From Paraferrimonas haliotis (GTDB lineage Bacteria > Pseudomonadota > Gammaproteobacteria > Enterobacterales > Shewanellaceae), in the NCBI RefSeq assembly GCF_002282895.1, contig NZ_NRRB01000002.1:467676-531675 (forward strand): 64,000 nt of DNA, in the 5' to 3' direction. The translations under genes and the position numbers were made by a program. Under the pieces are notes generated by a model. That model was not told where the DNA came from. It saw nothing but the letters and a program-made list of their open reading frames with translations, and ran no database searches. Below, in pieces: positions 1-8,734 of this stretch. Position 1 is the first letter of the stretch; the number at the start of each line of letters is the position of its first letter.

Positions 1-1
1 T

Positions 2-355
2 CGCTCCAACCCTTGGTTAGCTGAACTGCAACAAGAAATGTTCATTGAAATTAACCCAGGTGATGCCGCGGATCGCGGAATCCTTGATGGTGATGACGTG
101 AAAGTTCACAGTCCAGAGGGGCCAATTATTGGTGTGAAAGCCATGGTAACCGAGCGGGTAATTAAAGGTGAAGCCTTTATGCCATACCACTTTGCTGGGG
201 TATTCGAAGGTGAAGATCTCACCAAGAACTATCCAGAAGGAACCGTACCACACGTGATTGGTGAAGCCGCCAATACCGTAATGACCTACGGTTACGACGT
301 CGTAACTCAGATGCAAGAGACTAAGTCTACCTTGTGTCAGATCAGCAAAGCCTAA
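2..355 (+). CDS. fdhA: Formate dehydrogenase catalytic subunit, C-terminal end (first copy, partial)
   Basis: This is the last ~117 residues of a molybdopterin formate dehydrogenase large subunit; the rest lies before the window. It begins mid-gene (RSNPWLAEL) and ends at a TAA. The segment is the molybdopterin-dinucleotide binding beta-barrel (FMPYHFAGV, YPEGTVPHVIGE, TYGYD). It aligns without gaps over most of its length to the end of the complete fdhA at 2711-5566, so the two are paralogues. fdhB follows after 22 bases and fdhC after that, giving the same three-subunit order as the second operon. The catalytic residue cannot be judged because it is outside the window. Confidence 0.93.
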   Translation, partial: RSNPWLAELQQEMFIEINPGDAADRGILDGDDVKVHSPEGPIIGVKAMVTERVIKGEAFMPYHFAGVFEGEDLTKNYPEGTVPHVIGEAANTVMTYGYDVVTQMQETKSTLCQISKA

Positions 356-377
356 CTTGATGAGGAGATAAGCCATT

Positions 378-965
378 ATGGCAGTCATGAAATTTTTATG
401 TGACACCAAGCGCTGCATCGAGTGTAACGGTTGCGTAGTCGCGTGTAAGAACGAGAATGATTCGGCAATGGAATGGGGCATTAGCCGCCGCCGAGTTGTA
501 ACTTTAAACGATGGTGTGGCTGGAGAAGCGTCAATATCAGTCGCCTGTATGCATTGTACCGATGCACCATGTAAGGCAGTTTGTCCTGCTAATTGCTTCT
601 ACTACACCGACGATGGTGTGGTGTTGCACAACAAGGACACCTGTATTGGTTGCGGTTACTGCTTGTATGCATGCCCGTTTGGTGCACCGCAATTTCCGAA
701 AGATGGCGCCTTTGGCGCTCGCGGAAAAATGGATAAATGTACCTTCTGTGCCGGTGGCCCAGAAGAAGATTTCTCCGAAGCGGAACGCCTCAAGTACGGT
801 GCTAACCGTATCGCAGAAGGGAAACTACCTATGTGTGCCGAGCTATGCTCAACCAAAGCATTGCTTGCCGGTGACGCCGATGTGGTTTCAGCCATTTTCC
901 GTGAACGCATGTCAGGCCGTGGTGCCGAAAACACCATTTGGGGCTATGACGCAACGCGTTCATAG
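378..965 (+). CDS. fdhB: Formate dehydrogenase iron-sulfur subunit (first operon)
   Basis: A 195-residue ferredoxin-type electron-transfer subunit carrying electrons from the molybdenum subunit to cytochrome b. Four Cys groups are visible: CIECNGCVVAC near residues 13-23, CMHCTDAPCKAVCP, CIGCGYCLYACP, and a split MDKCTFC...PMCAELC group. This fits the four [4Fe-4S] clusters of FdnH/FdhB-type subunits. No C-terminal membrane helix is seen, unlike E. coli FdnH, so membrane attachment probably comes only from the cytochrome b. The start is supported by GAGGAG about 11 bases upstream. It is a close paralogue of the protein at 5598-6179. Confidence 0.95.
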   Translation: MAVMKFLCDTKRCIECNGCVVACKNENDSAMEWGISRRRVVTLNDGVAGEASISVACMHCTDAPCKAVCPANCFYYTDDGVVLHNKDTCIGCGYCLYACPFGAPQFPKDGAFGARGKMDKCTFCAGGPEEDFSEAERLKYGANRIAEGKLPMCAELCSTKALLAGDADVVSAIFRERMSGRGAENTIWGYDATRS

Positions 966-981
966 GTAACAGGAGAGTACT

Positions 982-2007
982 ATGAAAGAATTAGTCACTC
1001 GCCTGATAACCGCCGTTATTGTCTGCGGACTCTTGTACGGTTCTGGGTTGGCAATGGTTAACGTTGCCAGCGCAGATGAAAACCAAACAAGTTCACAGCA
1101 GGTTAGTGCTAATCCTTCTCCAGCGGGAATCGCCGATTTATGGCGAGCCGCCCGCATGGGGGCGGAGGGCACTACCAGCTCGCAGTCACCGTTTCACGGG
1201 GCTTTGATAAATCAATACCCAGCGGAACGGTTGGTATATCGTAGCGATTATTTGGCACCAGCAATTATGCTGTCGGTATTCGGTATGATTCTAGTGTTTG
1301 CAGCGTTTGTGGCCGTAAACGGCCCATCGCGACTCGAAAAAGGCTTCTCAGGCGTAGAAATTAAACGCTGGAGCCGCTTCGATGTTTGGCTGCACTGGAT
1401 CGGCGCGATTCCTTGTTTGATTCTCATCCTAACCGGCCTCACCTTATTAGGTGGCCGCTACTTCATCGAACCTTGGCTCGGTGAAGCAGCATGGGCTGGA
1501 TTGGTTGGTTTCAGTAAGGAAGCTCACGATATCATGGCAATTCCATTCATCGTAGGTTGGTTCCTAATGACCATTCTATGGATGAAAAACCAATTCCTAG
1601 CTTCATACGATTTTAAATGGTTCTTAGTGGTAGGTGGTTACCTAAACTTCGGCCCATTTAAAGGCAAGCATCCGGACGCAGGCTTTGCCAACGCCGGTGA
1701 GAAGTTATGGTTTTGGACCTTTGCCATTGCCGGTGGATTGATTGTCGCAAGCGGCATCATTATGCTGTTCCCGAATTGGGTAGAGCCATCTCGCAGTCTG
1801 AGCCTACTAGCTGTGTTAGTTCACGGTGCCTGTGCTGTGTTAATTGCAGCGTTTACGGTTGTGCATATCTTTATGGCAACGGTAATGTCTGAAGGCGGCA
1901 TGGAATGTATGGTTTCTGGCTACTGCGATGAAAACTGGGCCAAACAGCACCATAATGTTTGGTATGACGATCTCGCTCGCGAGCAAAAGTTAGAATATCG
2001 TAGCTAA
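982..2007 (+). CDS. fdhC: Formate dehydrogenase cytochrome b subunit (first operon)
   Basis: A 341-residue gamma subunit that anchors the enzyme in the inner membrane and passes electrons to quinone. An N-terminal hydrophobic segment (about residues 8-25) looks like a signal peptide or first helix. Later hydrophobic segments hold histidines suited to b-heme ligation: DVWLHWIGAIPC, EAHDIMAIPF and VHIFMATVMSEGG. The tail (MECMVSGYCDENWAKQHHNVWYDD) is nearly identical to the second copy at 6229-7203. SD AGGAG lies 8 bases before the ATG. It sits 16 bases after fdhB and is followed by a strong terminator that closes the operon. Confidence 0.94.
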   Translation: MKELVTRLITAVIVCGLLYGSGLAMVNVASADENQTSSQQVSANPSPAGIADLWRAARMGAEGTTSSQSPFHGALINQYPAERLVYRSDYLAPAIMLSVFGMILVFAAFVAVNGPSRLEKGFSGVEIKRWSRFDVWLHWIGAIPCLILILTGLTLLGGRYFIEPWLGEAAWAGLVGFSKEAHDIMAIPFIVGWFLMTILWMKNQFLASYDFKWFLVVGGYLNFGPFKGKHPDAGFANAGEKLWFWTFAIAGGLIVASGIIMLFPNWVEPSRSLSLLAVLVHGACAVLIAAFTVVHIFMATVMSEGGMECMVSGYCDENWAKQHHNVWYDDLAREQKLEYRS

Positions 2008-2030
2008 CTCATCGTCCATCACTCACGAAA

Positions 2031-2058
2031 ACGTCCGGCCTGTTCCGGACGTTTTTTT
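2031..2058 (+). terminator. Rho-independent terminator of first fdh operon
   Basis: Perfect 8-bp stem ACGTCCGG / CCGGACGT (2031-2038 and 2045-2052) with a 6-base loop, followed by seven T. It starts 23 bases after the fdhC stop. Confidence 0.93.
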
Positions 2059-2497
2059 GCCCAAAAATCAGTCAAAATAAATTCCACAACAAGATTCACA
2101 AAAGCGCAACATAACTGACAATTGATAGTCGTTTTCATTTAATAATAGCGATATTAATCAATAGCTTACAGAAGCCGGCAATTTCATGCTCAAACCAAAT
2201 TTAAACAGCCGAGTCCAGCTGAATTTGAAGAAAATCACAGCCTCAACTTCCCGATTGAGAAGTGGATCACAATCCCATCAACCATTGTCTAATTAATCCA
2301 AAATATGGGTCTAAATCAAAGTTTTATCGCCGCCAATAATGATAATTGCACACGCTATCTATTGATACGCATGTCCAATACGGACGGACAGCGAAACGCA
2401 GTCGACTTACCAACAAAATAGTTACGGTTTAAGTCATAGTAGAGCAGATCGGGTTTCAGGAAGTACAAGCCGTCAGATCTGACATTAAGGAGTACAA
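2059..2497 (+). promoter_or_regulatory. Regulatory gap before second fdh operon
   Basis: This 439-base AT-rich stretch between the terminator and the Tat-signal gene has no credible ORF. It must hold the promoter of the second formate dehydrogenase operon. A CRP-like site with one mismatch (TTTGA-AGAAAA-TCACA) is at 2224-2239, and GTCC-AATAC-GGAC is a short dyad near 2370. No clear -35/-10 pair or perfect FNR box was found. Confidence 0.5.
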
Positions 2498-2692
2498 ATG
2501 AAGAACCAACAGCCTGACACTTCGCGTCGGTCATTGCTGAAAGCGGTTACCCTAGGCTCTGCAGCGGGAGCAGCAATTGCTGCCACCGGAAGCGCCGTTG
2601 CCGCTACCCCTACCCAAGCCACCAAGGCTAAGCAACACGGTTATCAGGAAACTGATCACGTTAAAGCTTACTACCAAAGTTTACGCGGCTAA
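2498..2692 (+). CDS. Small Tat-signal protein of formate dehydrogenase operon
   Basis: A 64-residue protein with a twin-arginine signal (SRRSLLKAV, Arg 10-11) followed by an Ala-rich hydrophobic stretch and a short polar tail (HGYQETDHVKAYYQSLRG). It matches the small 'formate dehydrogenase region Tat target' family found immediately upstream of fdhA in many proteobacteria. Its role is not established; an assembly or chaperone-like function during Tat export is commonly assumed. The SD is AAGGAG 6 bases before the ATG, and fdhA starts 18 bases after its stop. The lack of cofactor motifs argues against an electron carrier. Confidence 0.85.
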   Translation: MKNQQPDTSRRSLLKAVTLGSAAGAAIAATGSAVAATPTQATKAKQHGYQETDHVKAYYQSLRG

Positions 2693-2710
2693 TTTTAGGA
2701 GCAATAATCA

Positions 2711-5566
2711 ATGCAACTTACTCGCAAAGCGAAGACTGTCAGTACTGACAGCAAGCCGACGTTAGGTATTAACCGTCGTCAGTTTATGAAAGGCGCTGCA
2801 GGCGCAACCGGTGGTATCGCAGCCGCCACTATTTTAGGCAATGGCATGATGCGTAAAGCTGAAGCTGCTGACTACATCCCACACAACACTCCAACCGAAA
2901 TTAAGCGTACTATCTGTTCTCACTGTGCTGTGGGTTGCGGTATCTACGCTGAGGTACAAAACGGTGTTTGGACCGGCCAAGAGCCAGCGTTCGACCATCC
3001 GTTCAACCAAGGCGGTCACTGTGCCAAAGGCGCAGCCTTGCGTGAGCACGGCCACGGTGAAAAACGTGTGAAATACCCGTTAAAAAAAGTCGCTGGAAAA
3101 TGGCAAAAAATATCTTGGGATCAAGCCATCAACGAAGTTGGTGACAAAATGCTTGAGCACCGCGAGAAGTCTGGCCCAGATTCTCTATTCTTCATGGGTT
3201 CGGCTAAGTTCTCTAACCAAGCATGTTATATGTATCGTAAGTTTGCGGCCATGTGGGGAACCAACAACGTCGACCACTCGGCGCGTATTTGTCACTCTAC
3301 CACGGTAGCCGGTGTTGCTAACACTTGGGGCTACGGTGCGCAAACTAACTCGTTTAACGACATTCAAAACGCTAACGCGATCTTCTTCATTGGTTCTAAC
3401 CCTGCAGAAGCTCACCCGGTAGCGATGCAGCACATCTTAATCGCGAAAGAACGCAAAAACGCTAAGATCATCGTTGTTGATCCACGTTTCTCTCGCACCG
3501 CTGCCCACTCTGACCTGCACTGTGCAATTCGCCCAGGTACCGATATTCCTTTCATCTACGGTATGCTATGGCACATCTTTGAAAACGGTTGGGAAGATCA
3601 AGCCTTCATCGACTCTCGCGTATACGCGATGGACGAAATTCGCAAAGAAGTGGCTAAGTTCCCACCTAAAGAAGTTGAAGACGTTACCGGTGTTGCCGAA
3701 AAAGACGTTTACATGGCTGCTAAACTAATGGCAGAAAACCGTCCTGGCACCGTTGTTTGGTGTATGGGTGGTACTCAGCACCACGTTGGTAACGCCAACA
3801 CCCGTGCATACTGCTTGCTTCAACTTGCGCTTGGTAACATGGGCGTTGAAGGTGGCGGTACTAACATTTTCCGTGGTCACGATAACGTACAGGGCGCAAC
3901 CGATTTAGGTTTGTTGTTCGACACCCTACCGGGTTACTACGGCCTAAGCACTGGCGCGTGGAAACACTGGTCTAACGTTTGGGAATTGGACTTTGACTGG
4001 GTTAAAGGCCGTTTCGACAACAACGAATACCTAGGTCGCGTACCAATGAATACTCCTGGTATTCCTTGTTCTCGGTGGCACGATGGTGTGCTTGAGTCTG
4101 CTGAAAAACTTGCTCAAAAAGACCAAGTTAAAATGGCGTTCTTCTGGGGTCAATCGGTTAACACCGAGACTCGTCAAAACGACGTTCGCGATGCACTAGA
4201 CAAGCTAGACACCGTAGTTGTAGTAGACCCATTCCCAACCATGGCTGGCGTACTAAGTGACCGCCCAGATGGCATATACATCCTGCCAGCATGTACTGTA
4301 TTCGAAACTGAAGGAGCAGTATCTAACTCAGGTCGTTCACAACAATGGCGTCAACAAGTTGTTCAACCATTGTTCGAGTCTAAGACTGACCTTGAGATCA
4401 TGTACCTACTAGCCAAGAAAGTGGGCATGGCAGAGCAATTCACTAAGCGTATGCGCGTTGACGGTAACATCGTTAACCTAGACGACATCCAAGACGAAAT
4501 TAACCGCGGTATGTGGACCATTGGTATGACAGGTCAGTCAGCCCAACGTCTACGTGAGCACACTGAAAACTGGGGCGTGTTTGACTTCAAGACCCTTGAA
4601 GCACCTGGCGGTAAGCTGAAAGGCGAAACCTACGGTCTGCCTTGGCCGTGTTGGGGTACTCCAGAGCAGAAGCACCCTGGTACGCAAATCCTATACCGTA
4701 CCGGTCGTCACGTACTAGAAGGTGGCGGTAACTTCCGTGCACGTTATGGTGTTGAGCACAACGGTACCAACATTCTTGCGGAAGGCTCTTACTCGAAAGG
4801 CGCCGAGATCCAAGACGGTTACCCAGAGTTCACCGACAAGATGCTTAAGCAATTGGGTTGGTGGGACGACCTAACTGCAGACGAAAAAGCATCAGCTGAA
4901 GGTAAGAACTGGAAAACTGACCTATCCGGGGGTATCCAACGCGTTGCTATGAAGCACGGTTGTATTCCTTTCGGTAACGCAAAAGCTCGCTCAATCGTTT
5001 GGACCTTCCCAGATCCAGCACCTGTTCACCGTGAGCCGTTGTACACCACTCGCCGTGACTTGATTGCTAAGTACCCAACTTACGAAGATCGCCAAGTGCA
5101 CCGTCTACCGACTCTATACAAGTCAATTCAAGATAAAGACTTGTCCGGTAAGTACCCATTAGCACTGACTTCTGGCCGTCTGGTTGAGTATGAAGGTGGT
5201 GGTGAAGAGACTCGTTCTAACCCTTGGTTGGCGGAACTTCAGCAAGAAATGTTTGTTGAAATCAACCCAGCTGACGCCGCTGAGCGCTTAATCCGCGATG
5301 GCGACGACGTATGGTTAGAAGGTGCAGAAGGCGGACGAATTAAAATTAAAGCTATGGTTACCCCTCGTGTTCAGCCTGGCGTTACCTTTATGCCTTACCA
5401 CTTCGCAGGTGTGATGAGCGGCGAAAGCTTAGAAGCGAACTACCCAGAAGGTACAGTTCCTTACATTATAGGCGAATCTGCAAACACAGCGTTGACCTAT
5501 GGTTATGACCCAGTTACCCAAATGCAGGAAACTAAGTCATCCATTTGTCAAATCGTTAAAGCATAA
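2711..5566 (+). CDS. fdhA: Formate dehydrogenase catalytic subunit (Cys-type, Tat-exported)
   Basis: A 951-residue molybdopterin enzyme oxidising formate to CO2 in the periplasm. A twin-arginine signal (NRRQFMKG, Arg 22-23) precedes a [4Fe-4S] motif C69-x2-C72-x3-C76-x27-C104. The catalytic site reads ARICHSTTVA with Cys194 (codon TGT at 3290-3292) where selenoprotein homologues have selenocysteine; no in-frame TGA or SECIS is needed. The C-terminal MGD-binding domain matches the partial fdhA at the window start. SD TAGGAG precedes the ATG. With fdhB and fdhC downstream it forms a complete FDH-N-like enzyme feeding the quinone pool. Confidence 0.97.
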   Translation: MQLTRKAKTVSTDSKPTLGINRRQFMKGAAGATGGIAAATILGNGMMRKAEAADYIPHNTPTEIKRTICSHCAVGCGIYAEVQNGVWTGQEPAFDHPFNQGGHCAKGAALREHGHGEKRVKYPLKKVAGKWQKISWDQAINEVGDKMLEHREKSGPDSLFFMGSAKFSNQACYMYRKFAAMWGTNNVDHSARICHSTTVAGVANTWGYGAQTNSFNDIQNANAIFFIGSNPAEAHPVAMQHILIAKERKNAKIIVVDPRFSRTAAHSDLHCAIRPGTDIPFIYGMLWHIFENGWEDQAFIDSRVYAMDEIRKEVAKFPPKEVEDVTGVAEKDVYMAAKLMAENRPGTVVWCMGGTQHHVGNANTRAYCLLQLALGNMGVEGGGTNIFRGHDNVQGATDLGLLFDTLPGYYGLSTGAWKHWSNVWELDFDWVKGRFDNNEYLGRVPMNTPGIPCSRWHDGVLESAEKLAQKDQVKMAFFWGQSVNTETRQNDVRDALDKLDTVVVVDPFPTMAGVLSDRPDGIYILPACTVFETEGAVSNSGRSQQWRQQVVQPLFESKTDLEIMYLLAKKVGMAEQFTKRMRVDGNIVNLDDIQDEINRGMWTIGMTGQSAQRLREHTENWGVFDFKTLEAPGGKLKGETYGLPWPCWGTPEQKHPGTQILYRTGRHVLEGGGNFRARYGVEHNGTNILAEGSYSKGAEIQDGYPEFTDKMLKQLGWWDDLTADEKASAEGKNWKTDLSGGIQRVAMKHGCIPFGNAKARSIVWTFPDPAPVHREPLYTTRRDLIAKYPTYEDRQVHRLPTLYKSIQDKDLSGKYPLALTSGRLVEYEGGGEETRSNPWLAELQQEMFVEINPADAAERLIRDGDDVWLEGAEGGRIKIKAMVTPRVQPGVTFMPYHFAGVMSGESLEANYPEGTVPYIIGESANTALTYGYDPVTQMQETKSSICQIVKA

Positions 5567-5597
5567 TCGGACAACGTAAGTTAGGAGAAATGCCAAA

Positions 5598-6179
5598 ATG
5601 GCTACAATGAAATTTTTGTGTGATAGCAAGCGTTGTATCGAATGTAACGGCTGTGTCACCGCTTGTAAAAACGAAAACGACTCTGCTCTAGAGTGGGGCA
5701 TCAATCGTCGTCGCGTAGTTACCATTAACGATGGTGAACGTGGTGAAGCAAGTCTATCGGTTGCGTGTATGCACTGTGCTGATGCACCTTGCATGGCAGT
5801 TTGTCCTGCAAACTGCTTCTACAAAACTGAAGACGGCATTGTATTGCACAGCAAAGATACCTGTATCGGTTGTGGTTACTGCCTATATGCTTGCCCATTC
5901 GGCGCGCCTCAGTTCCCTAAAAACGGTGCCTTCGGTGCTCGTGGAACTATGGATAAGTGTACTTTCTGTGCCGGAGGCCCAGAAGAAGATCACTCAGAAG
6001 CTGAGAAAGCGAAATACGGTGCTAACCGAATCGCTGAAGGCAAGCTACCTATGTGTGCTGAGCTTTGTGCAACCAAAGCGCTTCTTGGCGGTGATGCTGA
6101 CGTAGTTTCAGCCATCTTCCGTGAGCGTGTTGCCTACCGTGGCTCGGTTAAAGCACAGTTTGGCGCGACCGCTGAGTAA
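5598..6179 (+). CDS. fdhB: Formate dehydrogenase iron-sulfur subunit (second operon)
   Basis: A 193-residue protein with the same four Cys groups as the first-operon copy (CIECNGCVTAC, CMHCADAPCMAVCP, CIGCGYCLYACP, MDKCTFC/PMCAELC), predicted to bind four [4Fe-4S] clusters. The two copies differ mainly at the C-terminus (GSVKAQFGATAE here). It starts 31 bases after fdhA with SD TAGGAG. No membrane helix is visible. A perfect hairpin follows in the gap to fdhC, which the first operon lacks. Confidence 0.95.
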   Translation: MATMKFLCDSKRCIECNGCVTACKNENDSALEWGINRRRVVTINDGERGEASLSVACMHCADAPCMAVCPANCFYKTEDGIVLHSKDTCIGCGYCLYACPFGAPQFPKNGAFGARGTMDKCTFCAGGPEEDHSEAEKAKYGANRIAEGKLPMCAELCATKALLGGDADVVSAIFRERVAYRGSVKAQFGATAE

Positions 6180-6188
6180 AGCAACCTA

Positions 6189-6212
6189 AGAGGGAAGGCC
6201 CGCCTTCCCTCT
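6189..6212 (+). promoter_or_regulatory. Intra-operon hairpin between fdhB and fdhC
   Basis: A perfect 10-bp inverted repeat AGAGGGAAGG / CCTTCCCTCT with a 4-base loop lies in the 49-base gap. No T-run follows, so it is more likely an mRNA processing or stability element than a terminator. The equivalent gap in the first operon is only 16 bases and has no hairpin. Confidence 0.6.
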
Positions 6213-6228
6213 CATTAGAGGTTTTGAT

Positions 6229-7203
6229 ATGAACAAAATGTTCAACGTACTCGCTATGGTTGCCCTGATGATGTTTAGTGGTTTAGCTCTCGCCAATGGC
6301 GATGCTGAGCCAGCACAACAAACAGGCGCTCAACTGTGGCACGATATTAAAGCTGGCGAGCAAGGGGTTACCACCTCAAAGTCGGCATTCGCTGATCAAT
6401 TGATAAACGTCAATGACCCGCGTTTGATTCCAGCCCGCGAAGATTACCTAGCGCCCGGCATCATGCTGGCCACTTTCGGTATGATTGCAGTATTTATTCT
6501 GTTCATCGCGGTGAACGGCATCTCTAAACTGCATGGTGGCTTTAGTGGCAAAATGGTTCATCGTTGGAGCAAGTTTGACGTTGCCATCCACTGGATTGGC
6601 GCAATCCCCTGCTTGCTACTCATCATTACTGGACTGCTGATTCTAGCCGGACGCTTCTTTGTGCAGCCATACATTGGTGAAGGCGCTTGGGGAAGCATTA
6701 TCTATGCATCCAAGCAAATTCACGACATCATGGCGATTCCGTTTATTGTTGGTTGGTTAGTAATGACTGTGCTTTGGGCGAAAAACCAAATGCCAGCTAA
6801 ATACGACATCGCTTGGTTCATGGTGGTTGGTGGTTACATCAACTTTGGACCTTTCAAAGGTAAGCACCCTGATGCAGGTTTTGCCAACGCCGGTGAAAAA
6901 CTGTGGTTCTGGACCTTTGCCTTTGTTGGCGCCTTAGTGGTGCTATCTGGCATCGTGTTGTTGTTCCCGAACTGGGTTGAGCCAAGCCGCAGCCTAAGCT
7001 TACTGGCTGTTGTTGTTCACGGTGTTGCTGCCATTATCATTGCGGCCTTCTCTATCGTGCACATCTTTATGGCAACGGTAATGTCTGAAGGCGGTATGGA
7101 ATGTATGGTTTCTGGATACTGTGACGAAAACTGGGCTAAACAGCACCACAACGTTTGGTATGACGAAATCAAAGCAGACGGTACGCTAAAGTACAAAGAC
7201 TAA
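6229..7203 (+). CDS. fdhC: Formate dehydrogenase cytochrome b subunit (second operon)
   Basis: A 324-residue membrane cytochrome b paralogous to the protein at 982-2007. It has a short signal-like segment (FNVLAMVALMMFSGLALA, cleavage likely after ALA) and then several hydrophobic helices carrying conserved histidines (DVAIHWIGAIPC, KQIHDIMAIPF, VHIFMATVMSEGG). The C-terminal region MECMVSGYCDENWAKQHHN is shared exactly with the other copy. It receives electrons from FdhB and reduces quinone. The ATG follows AGAGG by 7 bases. A terminator follows, ending the operon. Confidence 0.94.
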   Translation: MNKMFNVLAMVALMMFSGLALANGDAEPAQQTGAQLWHDIKAGEQGVTTSKSAFADQLINVNDPRLIPAREDYLAPGIMLATFGMIAVFILFIAVNGISKLHGGFSGKMVHRWSKFDVAIHWIGAIPCLLLIITGLLILAGRFFVQPYIGEGAWGSIIYASKQIHDIMAIPFIVGWLVMTVLWAKNQMPAKYDIAWFMVVGGYINFGPFKGKHPDAGFANAGEKLWFWTFAFVGALVVLSGIVLLFPNWVEPSRSLSLLAVVVHGVAAIIIAAFSIVHIFMATVMSEGGMECMVSGYCDENWAKQHHNVWYDEIKADGTLKYKD

Positions 7204-7230
7204 TTACTGAGCGTTATTAGTTCTCAATGA

Positions 7231-7261
7231 ATACCCTGCCTTTTGGTGGGGTATTTTTTTT
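7231..7261 (+). terminator. Terminator of second fdh operon
   Basis: Stem ATACCCTGCC / GGTGGGGTAT (7231-7240 and 7245-7254, two G-U pairs) with a TTTT loop, then eight T. It lies 27 bases after the fdhC stop. Confidence 0.88.
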
Positions 7262-7282
7262 GATCGCCTTAACAGAAAAATG

Positions 7283-7335
7283 ATTTGGGAATGCCAAATT
7301 AAAATAAAAATACCATACTAGCGAACTCTGGTATT
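7283..7335. promoter_or_regulatory. Two inverted repeats before the radical SAM gene
   Basis: A perfect repeat ATTTGG-GAATG-CCAAAT (7283-7299) and a second one, AATACCA-N13-TGGTATT (7309-7315 and 7329-7335), lie 50-100 bases upstream of the start at 7385. They are possible operators; no T-run makes either a terminator. The regulator is unknown. Confidence 0.45.
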
Positions 7336-7384
7336 GGTTCAATGGTCTGACAAAGGTTAGTCCACACTGCAAATAGGAACAGAT

Positions 7385-8725
7385 ATGTCATCCATCATCA
7401 CATCGCCAAACAATGGCATTGTCACTCCTTACCAAGCGGACATTACGGTTCCGGCATGGACGATTGGCGCAATGGAACGCGTGATGGGCTTTTATGTTGA
7501 GCGTAACTTACGCTTAGACACCAAAGCAGCTGACATGATGCCGGCTCCGCAACCGGGCAAAAAATACATGCTTTATGCGCACGTACCGTTTTGCCACACC
7601 TTGTGCAGCTTCTGTACCTTCCATCGCTTCTTGTTTAAAGAAAACAAGGCCCGCGAGTATTTCATTAACTTAAGAAAAGAAATGAACATGGCCAAAGATC
7701 TTGGCTATGACTTTGAGTCCATGTACATAGGTGGTGGTACCACTACTGTATTGGAAGACGAACTCGCTCGTACCATTGAACACGCCAAGAACTTATTCCC
7801 AAGCATTAAAGAAGTATCTTGCGAATCGGATCCTCAGCACCTTGGCGACGATGCTATTAAGCAACTGAAAGGGCTTGTTGATCGCATGTCCGTTGGCGTA
7901 CAAAGCTTCGACGATAAAATTCTCACCATGACCGACCGCATTGAAAAATTCGGTACTGGCCAAGAGACGTTCGACAAAATCGCCTCCGCCAAAGAGTTGT
8001 TCCCTATTATTAATGTCGACTTGATCTTTGGTTTCCGCGGTCAAACCGACGAAGTGATCGCCAACGATTTGGCCATGGCGGCCAAGCTGGACCCGCGGCA
8101 AATCACCACCTACCCGCTGATGATCACTCATCAAACCCGTAAGAGTGTTAAAGGCAAATTGGCGGCCAGTCATCACGACATGGTGGGTCAATACCGCCAA
8201 ATTCTTAATTCGCTAAACGGTCAATATACTCAGCTTTCCGCATGGGCATTTGGCCAAAGCAATAACGAAGGCTTCGATGAGTACGTTATCGATTATGATG
8301 AGTACTTAGGTGTTGGCTCTGGCTCATTCAGCTTCTTAGACGACACCCTCTATGTGAATAGCTTCTCCTTGAAAGAGTATGCGGGCAAGATTGCATCGGG
8401 TCGTATGGGTGTGGATCAAAAGAAAACCTACGACAAGAAAGCCGTTATGCAATACCGCTTCTTATTAGGTATGTTTTCTGGACGTCTTTCTCGCAAATAC
8501 TTCCGAGAAACCTTTGGCGTTAACTTAGACACCGCCTTGTTTAAAGAAATGACCAGCATGAAGCTCATGGGCGCGATTAAAAATGACCCTGCCGACCCAG
8601 AGCAGATAATCGTGACCGATAATGGTAAAATGATGGGCTTGTTGATGATGAAAGAATTCTATTCTGGAATGGATAACGTCCGCGCCCAATTGCGCAAAGG
8701 CTTAGCCAACCCAGATCATGGCTAA
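7385..8725 (+). CDS. HemN-like radical SAM protein
   Basis: A 446-residue member of the coproporphyrinogen III oxidase-like (HemN/HemW/HutW) radical SAM superfamily. The cluster motif is C70-HTL-C74-SF-C77, followed by the Gly-rich SAM-binding segment YIGGGTTT and the LIFGFRGQT stretch typical of HemN relatives. The length fits HemN (~450) better than HemW (~380). Resemblance to the ChuW/HutW heme-degradation group is possible, but no heme transport genes are adjacent; the neighbours are fdh genes and a PfkB kinase starting 9 bases later. The substrate is unknown. SD AGGAA precedes the ATG. Confidence 0.85.
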   Translation: MSSIITSPNNGIVTPYQADITVPAWTIGAMERVMGFYVERNLRLDTKAADMMPAPQPGKKYMLYAHVPFCHTLCSFCTFHRFLFKENKAREYFINLRKEMNMAKDLGYDFESMYIGGGTTTVLEDELARTIEHAKNLFPSIKEVSCESDPQHLGDDAIKQLKGLVDRMSVGVQSFDDKILTMTDRIEKFGTGQETFDKIASAKELFPIINVDLIFGFRGQTDEVIANDLAMAAKLDPRQITTYPLMITHQTRKSVKGKLAASHHDMVGQYRQILNSLNGQYTQLSAWAFGQSNNEGFDEYVIDYDEYLGVGSGSFSFLDDTLYVNSFSLKEYAGKIASGRMGVDQKKTYDKKAVMQYRFLLGMFSGRLSRKYFRETFGVNLDTALFKEMTSMKLMGAIKNDPADPEQIIVTDNGKMMGLLMMKEFYSGMDNVRAQLRKGLANPDHG

Positions 8726-8734
8726 GGAGAGTCT

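Noticed and set aside
17..481. Long minus-strand ORF opposite fdhA/fdhB
   Set aside because: It lies entirely opposite two certain genes, its sequence mirrors their codons and a similar shadow occurs opposite the paralogue at 5537-5794.
3290..3292. Selenocysteine codon in FdhA
   Set aside because: The codon at the catalytic position is TGT, so the enzyme is of the cysteine type; no TGA occurs in frame.
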